Assembly: GCF_014697625.1 (NCBI RefSeq)
Contig: NZ_JACJSG010000027.1
Span: 42,787 to 106,786 of the forward strand
Length of the DNA stretch: 64,000 nucleotides
From: Anabaena azotica FACHB-119
GTDB lineage: Bacteria > Cyanobacteriota > Cyanobacteriia > Cyanobacteriales > Nostocaceae
Direction of reading: 5' to 3'
Made by a program: the position numbers and the translations under genes. The notes under the pieces were generated by a model. That model ran no database searches. It was not told the DNA's origin and worked only from the letters and a program-made list of their open reading frames with translations. Of this stretch, positions 1 through 7,880 are shown in pieces; position 1 is the stretch's first letter; each line of letters opens with the position of its first letter.

Positions 1-58
1 CCAATTACCAATTAGCAACCCCCAAGAAGTGATAAGTGTTTAAGCGGACAAGATATTA

Positions 59-2659
59 CTAACTCTTTGCAGCCTGGGATTTAGCCTCTAAGGTTTCCAG
101 ACGGCTTTTGAGTTGTTGATTTTGCTGTTTGAGTTGGTCAAGTTCCTCGCGTAATTGGCGTAAGGCGTTGTCTGCACCGATGTTTTTCTGCACATGAGCT
201 AATTGTTCTTCAGCGAAACGACGCACACGTCCATCGGTAGTTTGATCAGCAAGCGATCGCAATACGCCTATCGCCTTTGCTGTCTCCATTTCTCCCAAGG
301 AAGTCACAACCGCCATTGAGGTGAAAAAGAAGTTTTCTTTGGCTAGTTCGGCTAATCGTTCTATTATCCGTTCTACGTTAACCGGATTTTGACCGACGGA
401 AACCTTGCCTAATGCGCGTATAGCTGACAATCGCAATGGTTGCGGTACACCTAGTTTGCTATACTCAAGTATCAAATCCAACGCTGCTTCTGAGGTTTTA
501 AGTTCAGCTAAACCCTTAATTGCCCCACTACGCACCACCTCATTCCAACCAGTCCTCTCTGACAAAACCGATTGTAGGAGCTTGATTGCCTTCTCTTCTC
601 TAGATTTGTCATCGAAATTAATGGCGGCGATCGCACCTAAAGCCACGCAAGCCTCCGCCTCTACGTAGTAACTATCATCACCATCTTTAACAACATTTTT
701 GACAGCCTTATAACTAGCGCGAGTTTTAATTTCTGCTAATGCTTGCACCACCGCCCGCCGTACATAAGGATTTTTATCCGCCAATCCCTCAACTAATCCG
801 TCAAAGGCTTGGTCTAACTTAATCTCTGCTAGCTGTTTGGCAACTTCCACCCGCACAGCCCAGAATGGGTCATGCTTCAAGGATGCAGCTAAAGCTTTAG
901 TCGCTTCTAATCCCCCTTTTTTAGCCAAAGCCGTCGCTGCATATATGCGTGAAATTGGGTCAGGGTCAGATGCTAACTGCGCTTTTAACTCTGGTATGGG
1001 ATATTCCAAAGACACCGTTTTCAACCAGTGATTATCAACATCAAAGCTGATGAAGTCTGGCTTTTGGGTCAATGGGAAGTAAAAACTCTGTTCCCGTTCA
1101 TGCACCCGCACTGTGAAAGTTTGCAGTTTTGCGGGTTCTCCTGATTGACTATAACCAAAACCAATAGGGATTCGCAAGTCAAATACATCTTTTTGCTGAT
1201 CTGCGCTGACTTGGGTTTGGGTAACAGTCACCTTAGCTAACTTCGCTTCCCCATCCCAAGAGTAAGCAACTTGAAAATCAGGATGACCACCACGATAAAC
1301 GTATTGGTCGAACAGGAAAGTGAGATTTCGTCCGGTAGCTTTTTCAATCGCCCGGAGTAAATCTATGGTTTCTACCGTTTTGTGAGCGTTATCTTGGACA
1401 AAAGTTTGCATTGCTAGCCAAAACAATTCTTCTCCCAATTCCGCCCGCATCATGTGATAAACACAAGACCCTTTTTCGTAGGTGTGGCGATCTAAAAGTT
1501 CAATGGCTTCGCGGTAAACATGAGTTACCATAGGACGGCGGTAGCGATCGCTATCTTCACTCAGGTAACTACGGGTTTCTAATAAACGGTAATAAGCTGC
1601 TTCTTCAGGACTATATTCTTGTTCAGTCCACATCACTTCCGAATAGGAAGCCATTCCTTCCTTCACCCAAGCATGAGACCAATGTTTAATCACTAGTAAA
1701 TCCCCGAACCATTGATGGGCTAGTTCGTGAACCACCAAACTTTCGGTATTGCGGTTATCTAAAGCGGCGCGTTTATCCAACAAACATCTATCTGTTAATA
1801 AGGTGGTGGAAGTATTTTCCATCCCCCCAAAGATAAAGTCATCGACGCAAACTTGGGCATATTTGGGGAAAGGATATGGATAACCATACTTTTCGCTCAA
1901 AAACTCCATCATCCGTGGCGTTTTGCCCATGCTACGTTTAGCATCTGCTTCACGTCCCTTTTCTACATAATAGGTAACTGGTTTGGCGCGCCATTCATCC
2001 CGAATTTCGGCAAAGTCGCCTACAGCCAGAGTTATCAAGTAGTTAGGGTGTACCTGTTGCTGTGACCAGTGGTAAATTTTGTCTTCACCATCTTCTTGGG
2101 TGTCAATCAGTTCGCCGTTAGAAATCGCCACCAGGGGTTTAGGAACAAGCACGCGAATTTCTGAGGTGGAAAGTTGTCCGGGGTAGTCGAAACAGGGGAA
2201 CCAATAGCGTGAATCCTCATCTTCGCCTTGAGTCCAGACTTGCACGGTTTTGTTGGGGTAATGTGTGTCTGGTTGAATAAAGTAGATACCGCGTTGGGGT
2301 TTTTCTACAGAGTAGGCGATCGCAATTAATATCCGCTTCCCCATTTCGGTAGGTTGGGATAGCTGAATCACTAGCTGTTCGCCATCATAGTCAAAATTCT
2401 GTGTTACCTCGTCTACCTGTACAGACTTGATGTGCAGATTTACAGCATCTAAAATTAAGCGATCTATCCCGTTGCGAATGGGTAACAAACGAATGCTGCA
2501 AGTACCCTCATAACTTTGGTTGGGGATATCTAAATGCAAATCGAGAAAAATATGCTCTACCTGACCAGGGCGATCGGGGTTATAGTGTGGTCTGGCTCCA
2601 GGTAATGCAAATGATTTGTGTCCGTTATTATCTTGGTCAAAGGAATAAGATTGTGGCAT
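59..2659 (-). CDS. M1 family aminopeptidase with C-terminal HEAT-like repeats
   Basis: Zinc aminopeptidase of the M1 (PepN/LTA4H-like) family, 866 aa, expected to trim N-terminal residues from peptides. The substrate-binding motif appears as GGMENTST (near residue 280) and the zinc site as HELAHQWFGD (near 315) with the downstream Glu in WVKEGMASYSE. The N-terminal part is the usual beta domain. From about residue 560 on there are alpha-helical HEAT-type repeats, and the last 35 residues are a predicted coiled coil rich in Leu, Gln and Glu. No signal peptide is seen, so it is probably cytosolic. The ATG at 2659 is the first plausible start. The HEAT/coiled-coil tail replaces the ordinary PepN C-terminus and may be a scaffold; that part is inference. 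Confidence 0.93.
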   Translation of the reverse strand: MPQSYSFDQDNNGHKSFALPGARPHYNPDRPGQVEHIFLDLHLDIPNQSYEGTCSIRLLPIRNGIDRLILDAVNLHIKSVQVDEVTQNFDYDGEQLVIQLSQPTEMGKRILIAIAYSVEKPQRGIYFIQPDTHYPNKTVQVWTQGEDEDSRYWFPCFDYPGQLSTSEIRVLVPKPLVAISNGELIDTQEDGEDKIYHWSQQQVHPNYLITLAVGDFAEIRDEWRAKPVTYYVEKGREADAKRSMGKTPRMMEFLSEKYGYPYPFPKYAQVCVDDFIFGGMENTSTTLLTDRCLLDKRAALDNRNTESLVVHELAHQWFGDLLVIKHWSHAWVKEGMASYSEVMWTEQEYSPEEAAYYRLLETRSYLSEDSDRYRRPMVTHVYREAIELLDRHTYEKGSCVYHMMRAELGEELFWLAMQTFVQDNAHKTVETIDLLRAIEKATGRNLTFLFDQYVYRGGHPDFQVAYSWDGEAKLAKVTVTQTQVSADQQKDVFDLRIPIGFGYSQSGEPAKLQTFTVRVHEREQSFYFPLTQKPDFISFDVDNHWLKTVSLEYPIPELKAQLASDPDPISRIYAATALAKKGGLEATKALAASLKHDPFWAVRVEVAKQLAEIKLDQAFDGLVEGLADKNPYVRRAVVQALAEIKTRASYKAVKNVVKDGDDSYYVEAEACVALGAIAAINFDDKSREEKAIKLLQSVLSERTGWNEVVRSGAIKGLAELKTSEAALDLILEYSKLGVPQPLRLSAIRALGKVSVGQNPVNVERIIERLAELAKENFFFTSMAVVTSLGEMETAKAIGVLRSLADQTTDGRVRRFAEEQLAHVQKNIGADNALRQLREELDQLKQQNQQLKSRLETLEAKSQAAKS

Positions 2660-3429
2660 TGATGCGAAATACCCTTTTATTTTGAAAATTTTCCCTGAGT
2701 ATATTTTCCAAAAATAGCGCTATTTTTGGGAATTTCCAAATCCAGTAACTCGGCAGTCAACTGTCTAAAACTATCTATAAAGTAAATTATATAATACAAT
2801 TTGAACAGTATTTTTACGTAAAAAAGTAATTTTTAATTCCACTCGAAAACCTGAGCTTGAAACCTTGATGATTTCGTAGGATGGGCATTGCATCGGCATT
2901 AGCTTATGGAGAAGGTGCAAGATATTTGATTCATGATTGGTGTAAGCAGAGAACAGGAGACAGTTAAGAAGGGCTAGATAGGTATTGAATCTTGTGCAAA
3001 ACTTATATACTAGCCTCATATAAATTAAAGATTTTCTTGTTATTTAATAATTAAGTGATCTCTTATGAACAAGTAGGCGTTTCTCTAAAAAGCTATTAAA
3101 CACTTTTTTATCTCACCGCCTACCAATAATGACCGAAGATGAAAAGGATACAAGCCTCTACATTTATTTATGGGGATTGTAATGCGTGAATTTTGAATTG
3201 GAGCGTTCGCGTAGCGTCTCGTAGAGAAGCGACTTATTTTGCATTCTTCCAGTTGCTTTGTGTAAATATTATCAATTACTGATGATTATAAAACCACTGC
3301 TCCTGCTTTAGAGAGAGATTTTGGAGAGTTGTTGAATGTCGTGTTAAAATAGAAGATAAGGATAAAATTCGGTTACAAATTTTGTTTTATATATTAACAG
3401 GCTAGTACCTTTTGGTATTAACAGGCTTG
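2660..3429. other. AT-rich intergenic region, no convincing gene
   Basis: About 770 bases separate the aminopeptidase and rbp genes. Positions 2855-2945 carry a diverged copy of an interspersed repeat (TTTCGTAGG...GTGCAAGAT) also found at 5480-5540 and, inverted, at 17205-17262. Around 3204-3232 lies the repeat CGTTCGCGTAGCGTCTCGTA, seen again near 34190, 49920 and 58950. Small open frames here have no coding character. Confidence 0.5.
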
Positions 3430-3476
3430 TCTCCGACAATTCTATCTCTACACACTTATGATTGCGGGGACAATTT
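3430..3476 (+). promoter_or_regulatory. 5' leader hairpin sequestering the rbp ribosome binding site
   Basis: The arm TCTCCG at 3430-3435 can pair with CGGGGA at 3465-3470 (one G-U pair), and the 3' arm contains the ribosome binding site just before the ATG at 3477. The same arrangement, with compensating changes (TCTCCGA/TCGGAGA), precedes the second RRM gene at 7449-7489. Upstream sequence is also shared (CCTTTTGGTAT). Cold control of rbpA1 through its 5' UTR is known in Anabaena variabilis; a temperature-sensitive structure would fit. Confidence 0.6.
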
Positions 3477-3776
3477 ATGTCACTTTATGTAGGCAACCTC
3501 TCTTACGATGTTACACAAGAGACTCTCAATAGTGTTTTTGCAGAATATGGTTCTGTAAAACAAGTTACCCTACCCACCGACCGGGAAACAGGACGTGTGC
3601 GGGGCTTTGCTTTTGTAGAGATGGGTACAGATGCAGAAGAAACAGCAGCTATTGAAGCTCTTGATGGTGCTGAGTGGATGGGACGTAACCTAAAAGTTAA
3701 TAAGGCTAAACCCAGAGAAGACAGAGACTCGTTTGGCGGGAACCAAAGAAATTACGGTGGACGTAACCGCTACTGA
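3477..3776 (+). CDS. RRM-type RNA-binding protein with short Gly/Arg tail (Rbp family)
   Basis: Cyanobacterial RNA-binding protein of 99 aa with a single RRM. RNP2 appears as LYVGNL (residues 3-8) and RNP1 as RGFAFVEM (about 41-48). The tail is a short Asn/Gly/Arg segment ending GGRNRY. The start is the ATG at 3477, not the upstream TTG at 3462, because MSxYVGNLSYDV is identical in position to its paralogue at 7143-7442. Rbp proteins are cold-inducible single-stranded RNA binders. The next gene is rpsU, the arrangement known for rbpA1-rpsU in Anabaena, so the two probably form a transcript. Which numbered rbp paralogue it is cannot be settled here. Confidence 0.93.
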   Translation: MSLYVGNLSYDVTQETLNSVFAEYGSVKQVTLPTDRETGRVRGFAFVEMGTDAEETAAIEALDGAEWMGRNLKVNKAKPREDRDSFGGNQRNYGGRNRY

Positions 3777-3863
3777 AGTTTGAGCAAAACATGAGTTGGT
3801 AATTTTTCTCTGATTGACTGGGTGGCTTAACACTAACCAGTGATAATTAAGTAAGGACATGAA

Positions 3864-4052
3864 ATGACTCAAATCATAATAGGCGAGAATGAGGGGATTG
3901 AGTCTGCTTTGCGTCGTTTTAAACGAAAAGTCTCCCATGCTGGTATTTTTCCAGATATGAAAAAATCTCGGTATTTTGAAACGCCAGAGCAAAAACGTAA
4001 GCGGAAGGAAGTTGCTAGACACAGACAGCGTAAGAGAAGTTTTCGCAATTGA
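3864..4052 (+). CDS. rpsU: 30S ribosomal protein S21
   Basis: Small basic protein of 62 aa beginning MTQIIIGENEGIESALRRFKR, typical of bS21, with the conserved FKRKV.AGI stretch and a very basic C-terminus (KRKRKEVARHRQRKRSF). It sits in the small ribosomal subunit near the 3' end of 16S rRNA and helps mRNA engagement. It lies 87 bases downstream of the rbp gene on the same strand, matching the rbp-rpsU pairing reported in Anabaena. Length is normal for cyanobacterial S21. Confidence 0.95.
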   Translation: MTQIIIGENEGIESALRRFKRKVSHAGIFPDMKKSRYFETPEQKRKRKEVARHRQRKRSFRN

Positions 4053-4072
4053 GTCTGCAAAAATTTGCCTTA

Positions 4073-4114
4073 TTTCTCTAATCTTATCAGTATTTTAGCA
4101 GCAGATTAGAGAAA
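4073..4114 (+). terminator. Long hairpin after rpsU
   Basis: Perfect 12-bp arms TTTCTCTAATCT (4073-4084) and AGATTAGAGAAA (4103-4114) lie 20 bases past the rpsU stop. There is no T-run after the stem, so it may protect the rbp-rpsU transcript 3' end rather than terminate efficiently. Confidence 0.5.
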
Positions 4115-4148
4115 CCATATTAACTTAGTAACCTGATGCTTTCTGTCT

Positions 4149-4562
4149 ATGGAATCTAACAAGTACAAAATTGATTACAAATTTCATGCGATCAGTATTG
4201 AGGAGGAATCATTAAGCGGCAAAGCTTATTATTATAAGATTTCTGGTGAATTATGCCATGATAGCGGATTTGTGAACTCAATTTCTGAGGCAGAAAAAGA
4301 AGCGAAAGAAAAGATTGATGAAAAGTTTACTCAAATAGATAATAAATCCGCTTTACATAGATATTGTGTAATGCGTGATTTTGAAAGTTTTGTTGAAGTC
4401 TTAAATCAACAAAAAGAAATTTCTCAGGAAGTGGTTCATCAAATAGCTTCTCAACTAGCTTTAGCTTCAACTTTAAAGTATTTTACTAAAGAAGTATTAA
4501 CTAACGATGTAAATCGTTCAGTAGAGGTGATTAAAGAACTAAATATAGATAATTTACAATAG
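4149..4562 (+). CDS. Hypothetical protein, 137 aa
   Basis: I do not recognise this protein. It is 137 aa, acidic and Lys/Glu rich, without a signal peptide or membrane segment. The N-terminal half (MESNKYKIDYKFHAISIEEE...) looks like a beta-rich fold followed by an amphipathic helix (SEAEKEAKEKIDEKF), and the C-terminal half is helical. It lies between rpsU and the IF-3-like gene on the same strand. Codon use and composition are like neighbouring genes, so I take it as real, but function is unknown. Confidence 0.55.
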   Translation: MESNKYKIDYKFHAISIEEESLSGKAYYYKISGELCHDSGFVNSISEAEKEAKEKIDEKFTQIDNKSALHRYCVMRDFESFVEVLNQQKEISQEVVHQIASQLALASTLKYFTKEVLTNDVNRSVEVIKELNIDNLQ

Positions 4563-4698
4563 AGGTGGTTGGGGGAAGGTGTAGCGATCGCCAGTTGCCT
4601 AGCAAGTAAAGAAGTAAAAATTTATAGTCAACAAATAGATAGTACTGTGTTACCTTAGTAATACTTGCTCTTGCAGGTATTGAAAATAGGAGGAAATA

Positions 4699-5190
4699 AT
4701 TATCGTAGTCCAAAAGCAGCTGATTAATTCACAAATCAAGTCCCCCCAGGTGTTCTTGATTGATCATGAAAATAACAATCGTGGTCTCATCGACACCCAT
4801 GAAGCTCTACAGTTAGCGCAAAGCGTGGAACTTGACCTAGTTATAGTCTCTCAGAGTAAAGACACTCCAGTGGCGAAGATTGTTAACTATGGCAAGCTTC
4901 AGTATCAAAAGAAAAAACGTCAGGGTCAAAGTGCTAGACCCACCGTAAAAGAAGTTCGATTCCGTCCCAACGTCGGTGCGGCTGATTATAATTTACGCAT
5001 CGAGCAAGCGCTTCAATGGTTGAGTAAAGGCGATTCAGTTAAGTTTGCTATTCGCTTACGAGGGCGAGAAAATCAATATCGAGAGCAAGCTGGACAAATG
5101 CTAGAACGGATTGTCACGGATCTAGGTCAAGTAGGTAAAGTCCAATCACTTGATAAACGTTCATTGATTGTGCAAATTATGCCCGCTTAA
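4699..5190 (+). CDS. IF-3-like translation initiation factor paralogue with apparent ATT start
   Basis: Protein of the IF-3 family (163 aa from the proposed start). The C-terminal domain is clear: VKEVRFRPNVGAADYNLRIEQALQWLSKGD and the RGRENQYREQAG helix, and the N-domain motif INSQIKSPQVFLID precedes it. An ATG/GTG search would start it at GTG 4750, which cuts off the conserved INSQIKSPQ. An in-frame ATT at 4699 sits 5 bases after a strong AGGAGG (4688-4693), with no stop between. E. coli infC itself uses AUU, which lets IF-3 repress its own translation. Start choice is therefore inference from the ribosome binding site plus conserved N-terminal residues. This is shorter and more diverged than a housekeeping IF-3, so probably a second copy. 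Confidence 0.85.
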   Translation: MIVVQKQLINSQIKSPQVFLIDHENNNRGLIDTHEALQLAQSVELDLVIVSQSKDTPVAKIVNYGKLQYQKKKRQGQSARPTVKEVRFRPNVGAADYNLRIEQALQWLSKGDSVKFAIRLRGRENQYREQAGQMLERIVTDLGQVGKVQSLDKRSLIVQIMPA

Positions 5191-5199
5191 AGTAATCTC

Positions 5200-5243
5200 A
5201 GCGCTCTAGTCTGTGAAGCATAGAGCGCTAATTATTAATTTTA
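5200..5243 (+). terminator. Terminator after the IF-3-like gene
   Basis: Perfect 9-bp stem AGCGCTCTA (5200-5208) / TAGAGCGCT (5221-5229) followed by an AT-rich run ending in TTTT, 10 bases after the stop codon. Confidence 0.65.
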
Positions 5244-5612
5244 TGAGAGTGTTTTTTTAATGATAGAAATTTTGCCAGTATCTGCTGATCAGGTGTCTGT
5301 GCAATACACTTAATTTACTCAACTCTCAAGAAACACAGGAGTGTAGGGGTGTAAGGGTATAGGGGTATAGGGGAAGAAAAAAGTGTTTCTTCTATATTTT
5401 GCGCTTTGCGCCGCGCTAGTGGGAGGCTCATATATTGCACCATTACATTATTGCGAAAATCAAAGCCTAAAACCCCTGTTATTTCGTAGGGTGGGGAGTG
5501 CAGGGAGCCATATACTTGTTGAGAAAGTGCAAGATGTCAGTCAACAAAAAAAGTGTATATTTTTATAGTCATCTGTTGACTATAATTTTACTTTGATGCA
5601 GGAAAATAAATA
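5244..5612. repeat. Intergenic region with short tandem and interspersed repeats
   Basis: Holds a G-rich imperfect repeat (GTGTAGGGGTGTAAGGG type, 5340-5372; similar at 44655-44690) and a copy of the TTTCGTAGGGTGGGGAGTG...GTGCAAGAT interspersed repeat (5482-5537), which recurs inverted at 17205-17262. No gene seen. Confidence 0.55.
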
Positions 5613-5939
5613 ATGTCTACTGACACAGTTGCTTATATTCAGGAAAATGAATTTGATACGCTTTTAACTCAAGAAAAAGTTCTTGTTGTTGACTTTACTG
5701 CAACTTGGTGTGGCCCATGTCGTCTTGTCAGTCCGTTAATGGATCAACTTGCCGAAGAATACAAAGACCGCGTTAAAGTTGTTAAGGTCGATGTGGACAA
5801 CAACAAACCAATCTTTAAAAGATTTGGACTGCGTAGTATTCCCGCCGTGCTGATTTTTAAAGATGGTGAATTAGCGGAAAAAATTGTCGGAGTCTCTCCT
5901 TATGAGCAGTTCACCACTGCTGTTGAAAAGCTTGTTTAG
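5613..5939 (+). CDS. Thioredoxin
   Basis: Thioredoxin of 108 aa with the redox site WCGPC (residues about 31-35), the buried Asp in VVDFTATWCGPC and the cis-proline loop RSIPAVLIF. It reduces protein disulfides using ferredoxin- or NADPH-thioredoxin reductase electrons. Normal length, no targeting sequence. The paralogue (m-, x- or y-type) cannot be assigned from inspection. Single gene, preceded by AGGAAA before the ATG at 5613. Confidence 0.95.
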   Translation: MSTDTVAYIQENEFDTLLTQEKVLVVDFTATWCGPCRLVSPLMDQLAEEYKDRVKVVKVDVDNNKPIFKRFGLRSIPAVLIFKDGELAEKIVGVSPYEQFTTAVEKLV

Positions 5940-5947
5940 ATATAGCC

Positions 5948-6071
5948 AGGACTTATGCAACTAGCACCTGGGGTAGGGTGCGTCAGATGTGGAAAATCCT
6001 TGAATATGTACGAAATTATTGGGGCTGACGCACCCTACATTTAGTTCGATTATGACACTTGCGTAAGTCCT
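5948..6071. repeat. MITE-like palindromic element (AGGACTTACGCAA family, subtype GTAGGGTGCGTCAG)
   Basis: About 124 bases bounded by inverted termini AGGACTTATGCAA / TTGCGTAAGTCCT. Inside are inverted GTAGGGTGCGTCAG / CTGACGCACCCTAC arms. Related partial copies are at 53884-53976 and 62105-62180. Non-coding, probably a miniature element mobilised in trans. Confidence 0.75.
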
Positions 6072-6206
6072 AATAGCTAGTTTTGAGAACTTAGTAAACG
6101 CAATTTCTCAGCAATACATAGATAAATGAAGGTTGTATTGCTGAGAAAGAGTAAATAAATACTTAAAGATTATTGTGGTGAAGTAAGAGCATCATGGGCA
6201 GATTCC

Positions 6207-6497
6207 CTAGTTGACATTAAGCTTCATAGATTCTTGGATATTACTCACACAAAAATTAATATGAGAGCGGATAGCCTGCTCATAAACCATAGTTTGTTGT
6301 GTGCGTATTCCTATTGGCTGATATACCAACTTAATTTCGGGAAACTCGCACCAATACATCAAAAATATATCTTTGGCAGGAGTAATAATTTCATAATTAT
6401 TTTCCTGCTTTTTCTTTTTCAACTTACAATTATTTAGATGTAATTTTTCTCTAAATAATTTCTCAAATTCTGGAATTGTATTTGACGTAATTTCCAT
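6207..6497 (-). CDS. Hypothetical protein, 96 aa
   Basis: Unrecognised 96-aa protein (MEITSNTIPEFEKLFREK...). It has a Lys-rich central stretch (CKLKKKKQENN), a hydrophobic patch (DIFLMYWCEFPEIKLVY) and no clear signal or membrane anchor. It stands alone between the thioredoxin and PII-like genes. Composition is plausible for a gene; function unknown. Confidence 0.45.
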   Translation of the reverse strand: MEITSNTIPEFEKLFREKLHLNNCKLKKKKQENNYEIITPAKDIFLMYWCEFPEIKLVYQPIGIRTQQTMVYEQAIRSHINFCVSNIQESMKLNVN

Positions 6498-6675
6498 AAT
6501 TTATGCAGGTTAAAACCTGTTGTTAGGGCAAAGATCATCTTTCGATACGACTAAGTATTACACTTTTAGCTGCATTAAGTTAAGCCTAGTCATATCCAAT
6601 TTTTCAGCAATTGTCAACTGATAAAACTTGTCGTTGCAAAATAGCTGTCAGCACTCACTGAGCCAAAAAATTGCA

Positions 6676-6981
6676 TCAATAGAAAGCTTCTATATTTTGT
6701 CGGAAAGCTATTAAGGCGTGATTACCCTGTTCCTCTTTCAGCGCCACCAGGATTGCATCTGATGCACCCAATGAAACAATTGTCTTGATTTCAATATTAG
6801 TGTTGTAGCCTGCTAAGTCTGACAAACGTCTTCCGTGACCTCCCTCACCTTGCACTTGATTAATGGTGTAGCCGCTTACATCATGCTTCTTCAGTAGCTT
6901 CACAATACGGTCTTTTAAAACAGTTTCACCAATGATGGTGATTAAAACAGCAGGTTCGACGATAGTGGACAGGTTTGACAT
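6676..6981 (-). CDS. PII-like (GlnB-fold) signalling protein
   Basis: A 101-aa protein with the length and layout of the PII superfamily: an N-terminal beta strand (VLITIIGETVLKDRIVKLLKKHDVSGYTI), a glycine-rich loop in the T-loop position (QGEGGHGRR) and a C-terminal strand. It lacks the canonical GlnB T-loop with the modified Ser/Tyr, so it is a PII-like sensor rather than GlnB. Many such proteins control a neighbouring transporter, but no transporter is adjacent here. The ATG at 6981 is preferred over the one four codons upstream because GGAG lies a suitable distance before it. Ligand and partner are unknown. Confidence 0.7.
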   Translation of the reverse strand: MSNLSTIVEPAVLITIIGETVLKDRIVKLLKKHDVSGYTINQVQGEGGHGRRLSDLAGYNTNIEIKTIVSLGASDAILVALKEEQGNHALIAFRQNIEAFY

Positions 6982-7047
6982 AAATAACTCCAAAGATGAG
7001 GTTTTGGCGCAAAAAGCTTAATCTTTCGTTAACTAATCCCAACCTTG

Positions 7048-7079
7048 TAAAAAAAAGCTCAAACATTTCTGCTTGAGCC
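7048..7079 (-). terminator. Rho-independent terminator downstream of the second rbp gene
   Basis: On the - strand, GCTCAAGC...GTTTGAGC folds into a stem followed by eight or more T residues (plus-strand A-run at 7049-7056). It separates the rbp gene at 7143-7442 from the PII-like gene. Confidence 0.75.
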
Positions 7080-7142
7080 AGTCCTAAGTACAATAGATAT
7101 GCTGGATTAATGGATTAGCTTCAAGCACTTAATTAATAAAGC

Positions 7143-7442
7143 TTAGTAGCGGTTCCGTCCGCCGTAGCCTCCCCGATTACCACCAAAAGAACCTCTATCT
7201 TCTTTAGGTTTAGCTTTATTAACTTTGAGGTCACGTCCCATCCACTCAGCACCATCAAGTGCTTCAATGGCTGCTGTTTCTTCAGCATCACTACCCATTT
7301 CCACGAAGCCAAAGCCGCGCATCCGACCTGTGTCACGGTCAGTGGGTAGCTGAACTCGTTTTACAGAACCATATTCTGCAAAAACAGCATTTAGACTATC
7401 TTCTGTAACATCATAAGAAAGATTGCCTACATAAACTGACAT
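7143..7442 (-). CDS. RRM-type RNA-binding protein with Gly-rich tail (Rbp family)
   Basis: A 99-aa single-RRM protein, paralogue of the protein at 3477-3776. RNP2 is VYVGNL, RNP1 is RGFGFVEM, and the tail is Gly/Arg rich (GGNRGGYGGRNRY). Nearly all residues of the RRM match the first copy. It is monocistronic, with a strong terminator behind it and the same Shine-Dalgarno-sequestering leader in front. A cold-inducible RNA chaperone role is expected from the family. Only one of the two genes is next to rpsU. Confidence 0.93.
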   Translation of the reverse strand: MSVYVGNLSYDVTEDSLNAVFAEYGSVKRVQLPTDRDTGRMRGFGFVEMGSDAEETAAIEALDGAEWMGRDLKVNKAKPKEDRGSFGGNRGGYGGRNRY

Positions 7443-7489
7443 AAATTTTCTCCGAAATCATAGGTATGTGGAGATTTAGGTTTCGGAGA
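7443..7489 (-). promoter_or_regulatory. 5' leader hairpin of second rbp gene
   Basis: On the - strand TCTCCGA (plus 7483-7489) pairs perfectly with TCGGAGA (plus 7449-7455), which contains the ribosome binding site 7-8 bases before the ATG. The leader further upstream, CCTTTTGGTATTTACAG, also matches the other rbp gene. Confidence 0.6.
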
Positions 7490-7880
7490 AAAGTCTGTAA
7501 ATACCAAAAGGAAAAAGCCCGTCAATACTAAAAACAAACGCGGTCGCCGAATTAACTCTCACCTTCTAGTATGGCATAGCAATCAAATATTAGGGGGGAT
7601 TTACAAAAAGCGTTACATAAAGTTATAAGTTATTTTTTCTCAACAGGCTGCTCAATTAACACAACTAGCAACATTCCCTACCTTGTTTTTGTATCATTTG
7701 CGGATTCGGTCTTCATGCTTTTGAAGTATTTTCTGGAATACTTTTTCACTTAGTGATAAACAAGCTATATTTTTTACATAAAAATTATCAAAATGCCTAG
7801 AAATTAGCAATAATTCCGAAAAGTCTACAGTGACGTTTTGCATAACCTTGGTGACAATTTAAGCAAACGAGGAGTATACA
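7490..7880. other. Divergent intergenic region, promoters for both flanks
   Basis: About 390 bases between divergently read genes (rbp on -, DUF3352 on +). It must hold both promoters. It is AT rich, with no repeat or small gene that I can support. The ribosome binding site CGAGGAG lies just before the ATG at 7881. Confidence 0.4.

Noticed and set aside
2771..3019. 82-codon - strand frame
   Set aside because: Runs over an interspersed repeat, with no coding character.
6676..6981. SbtB (bicarbonate transport PII-like)
   Set aside because: No CxxGxxxC-like tail and no sbtA next to it.
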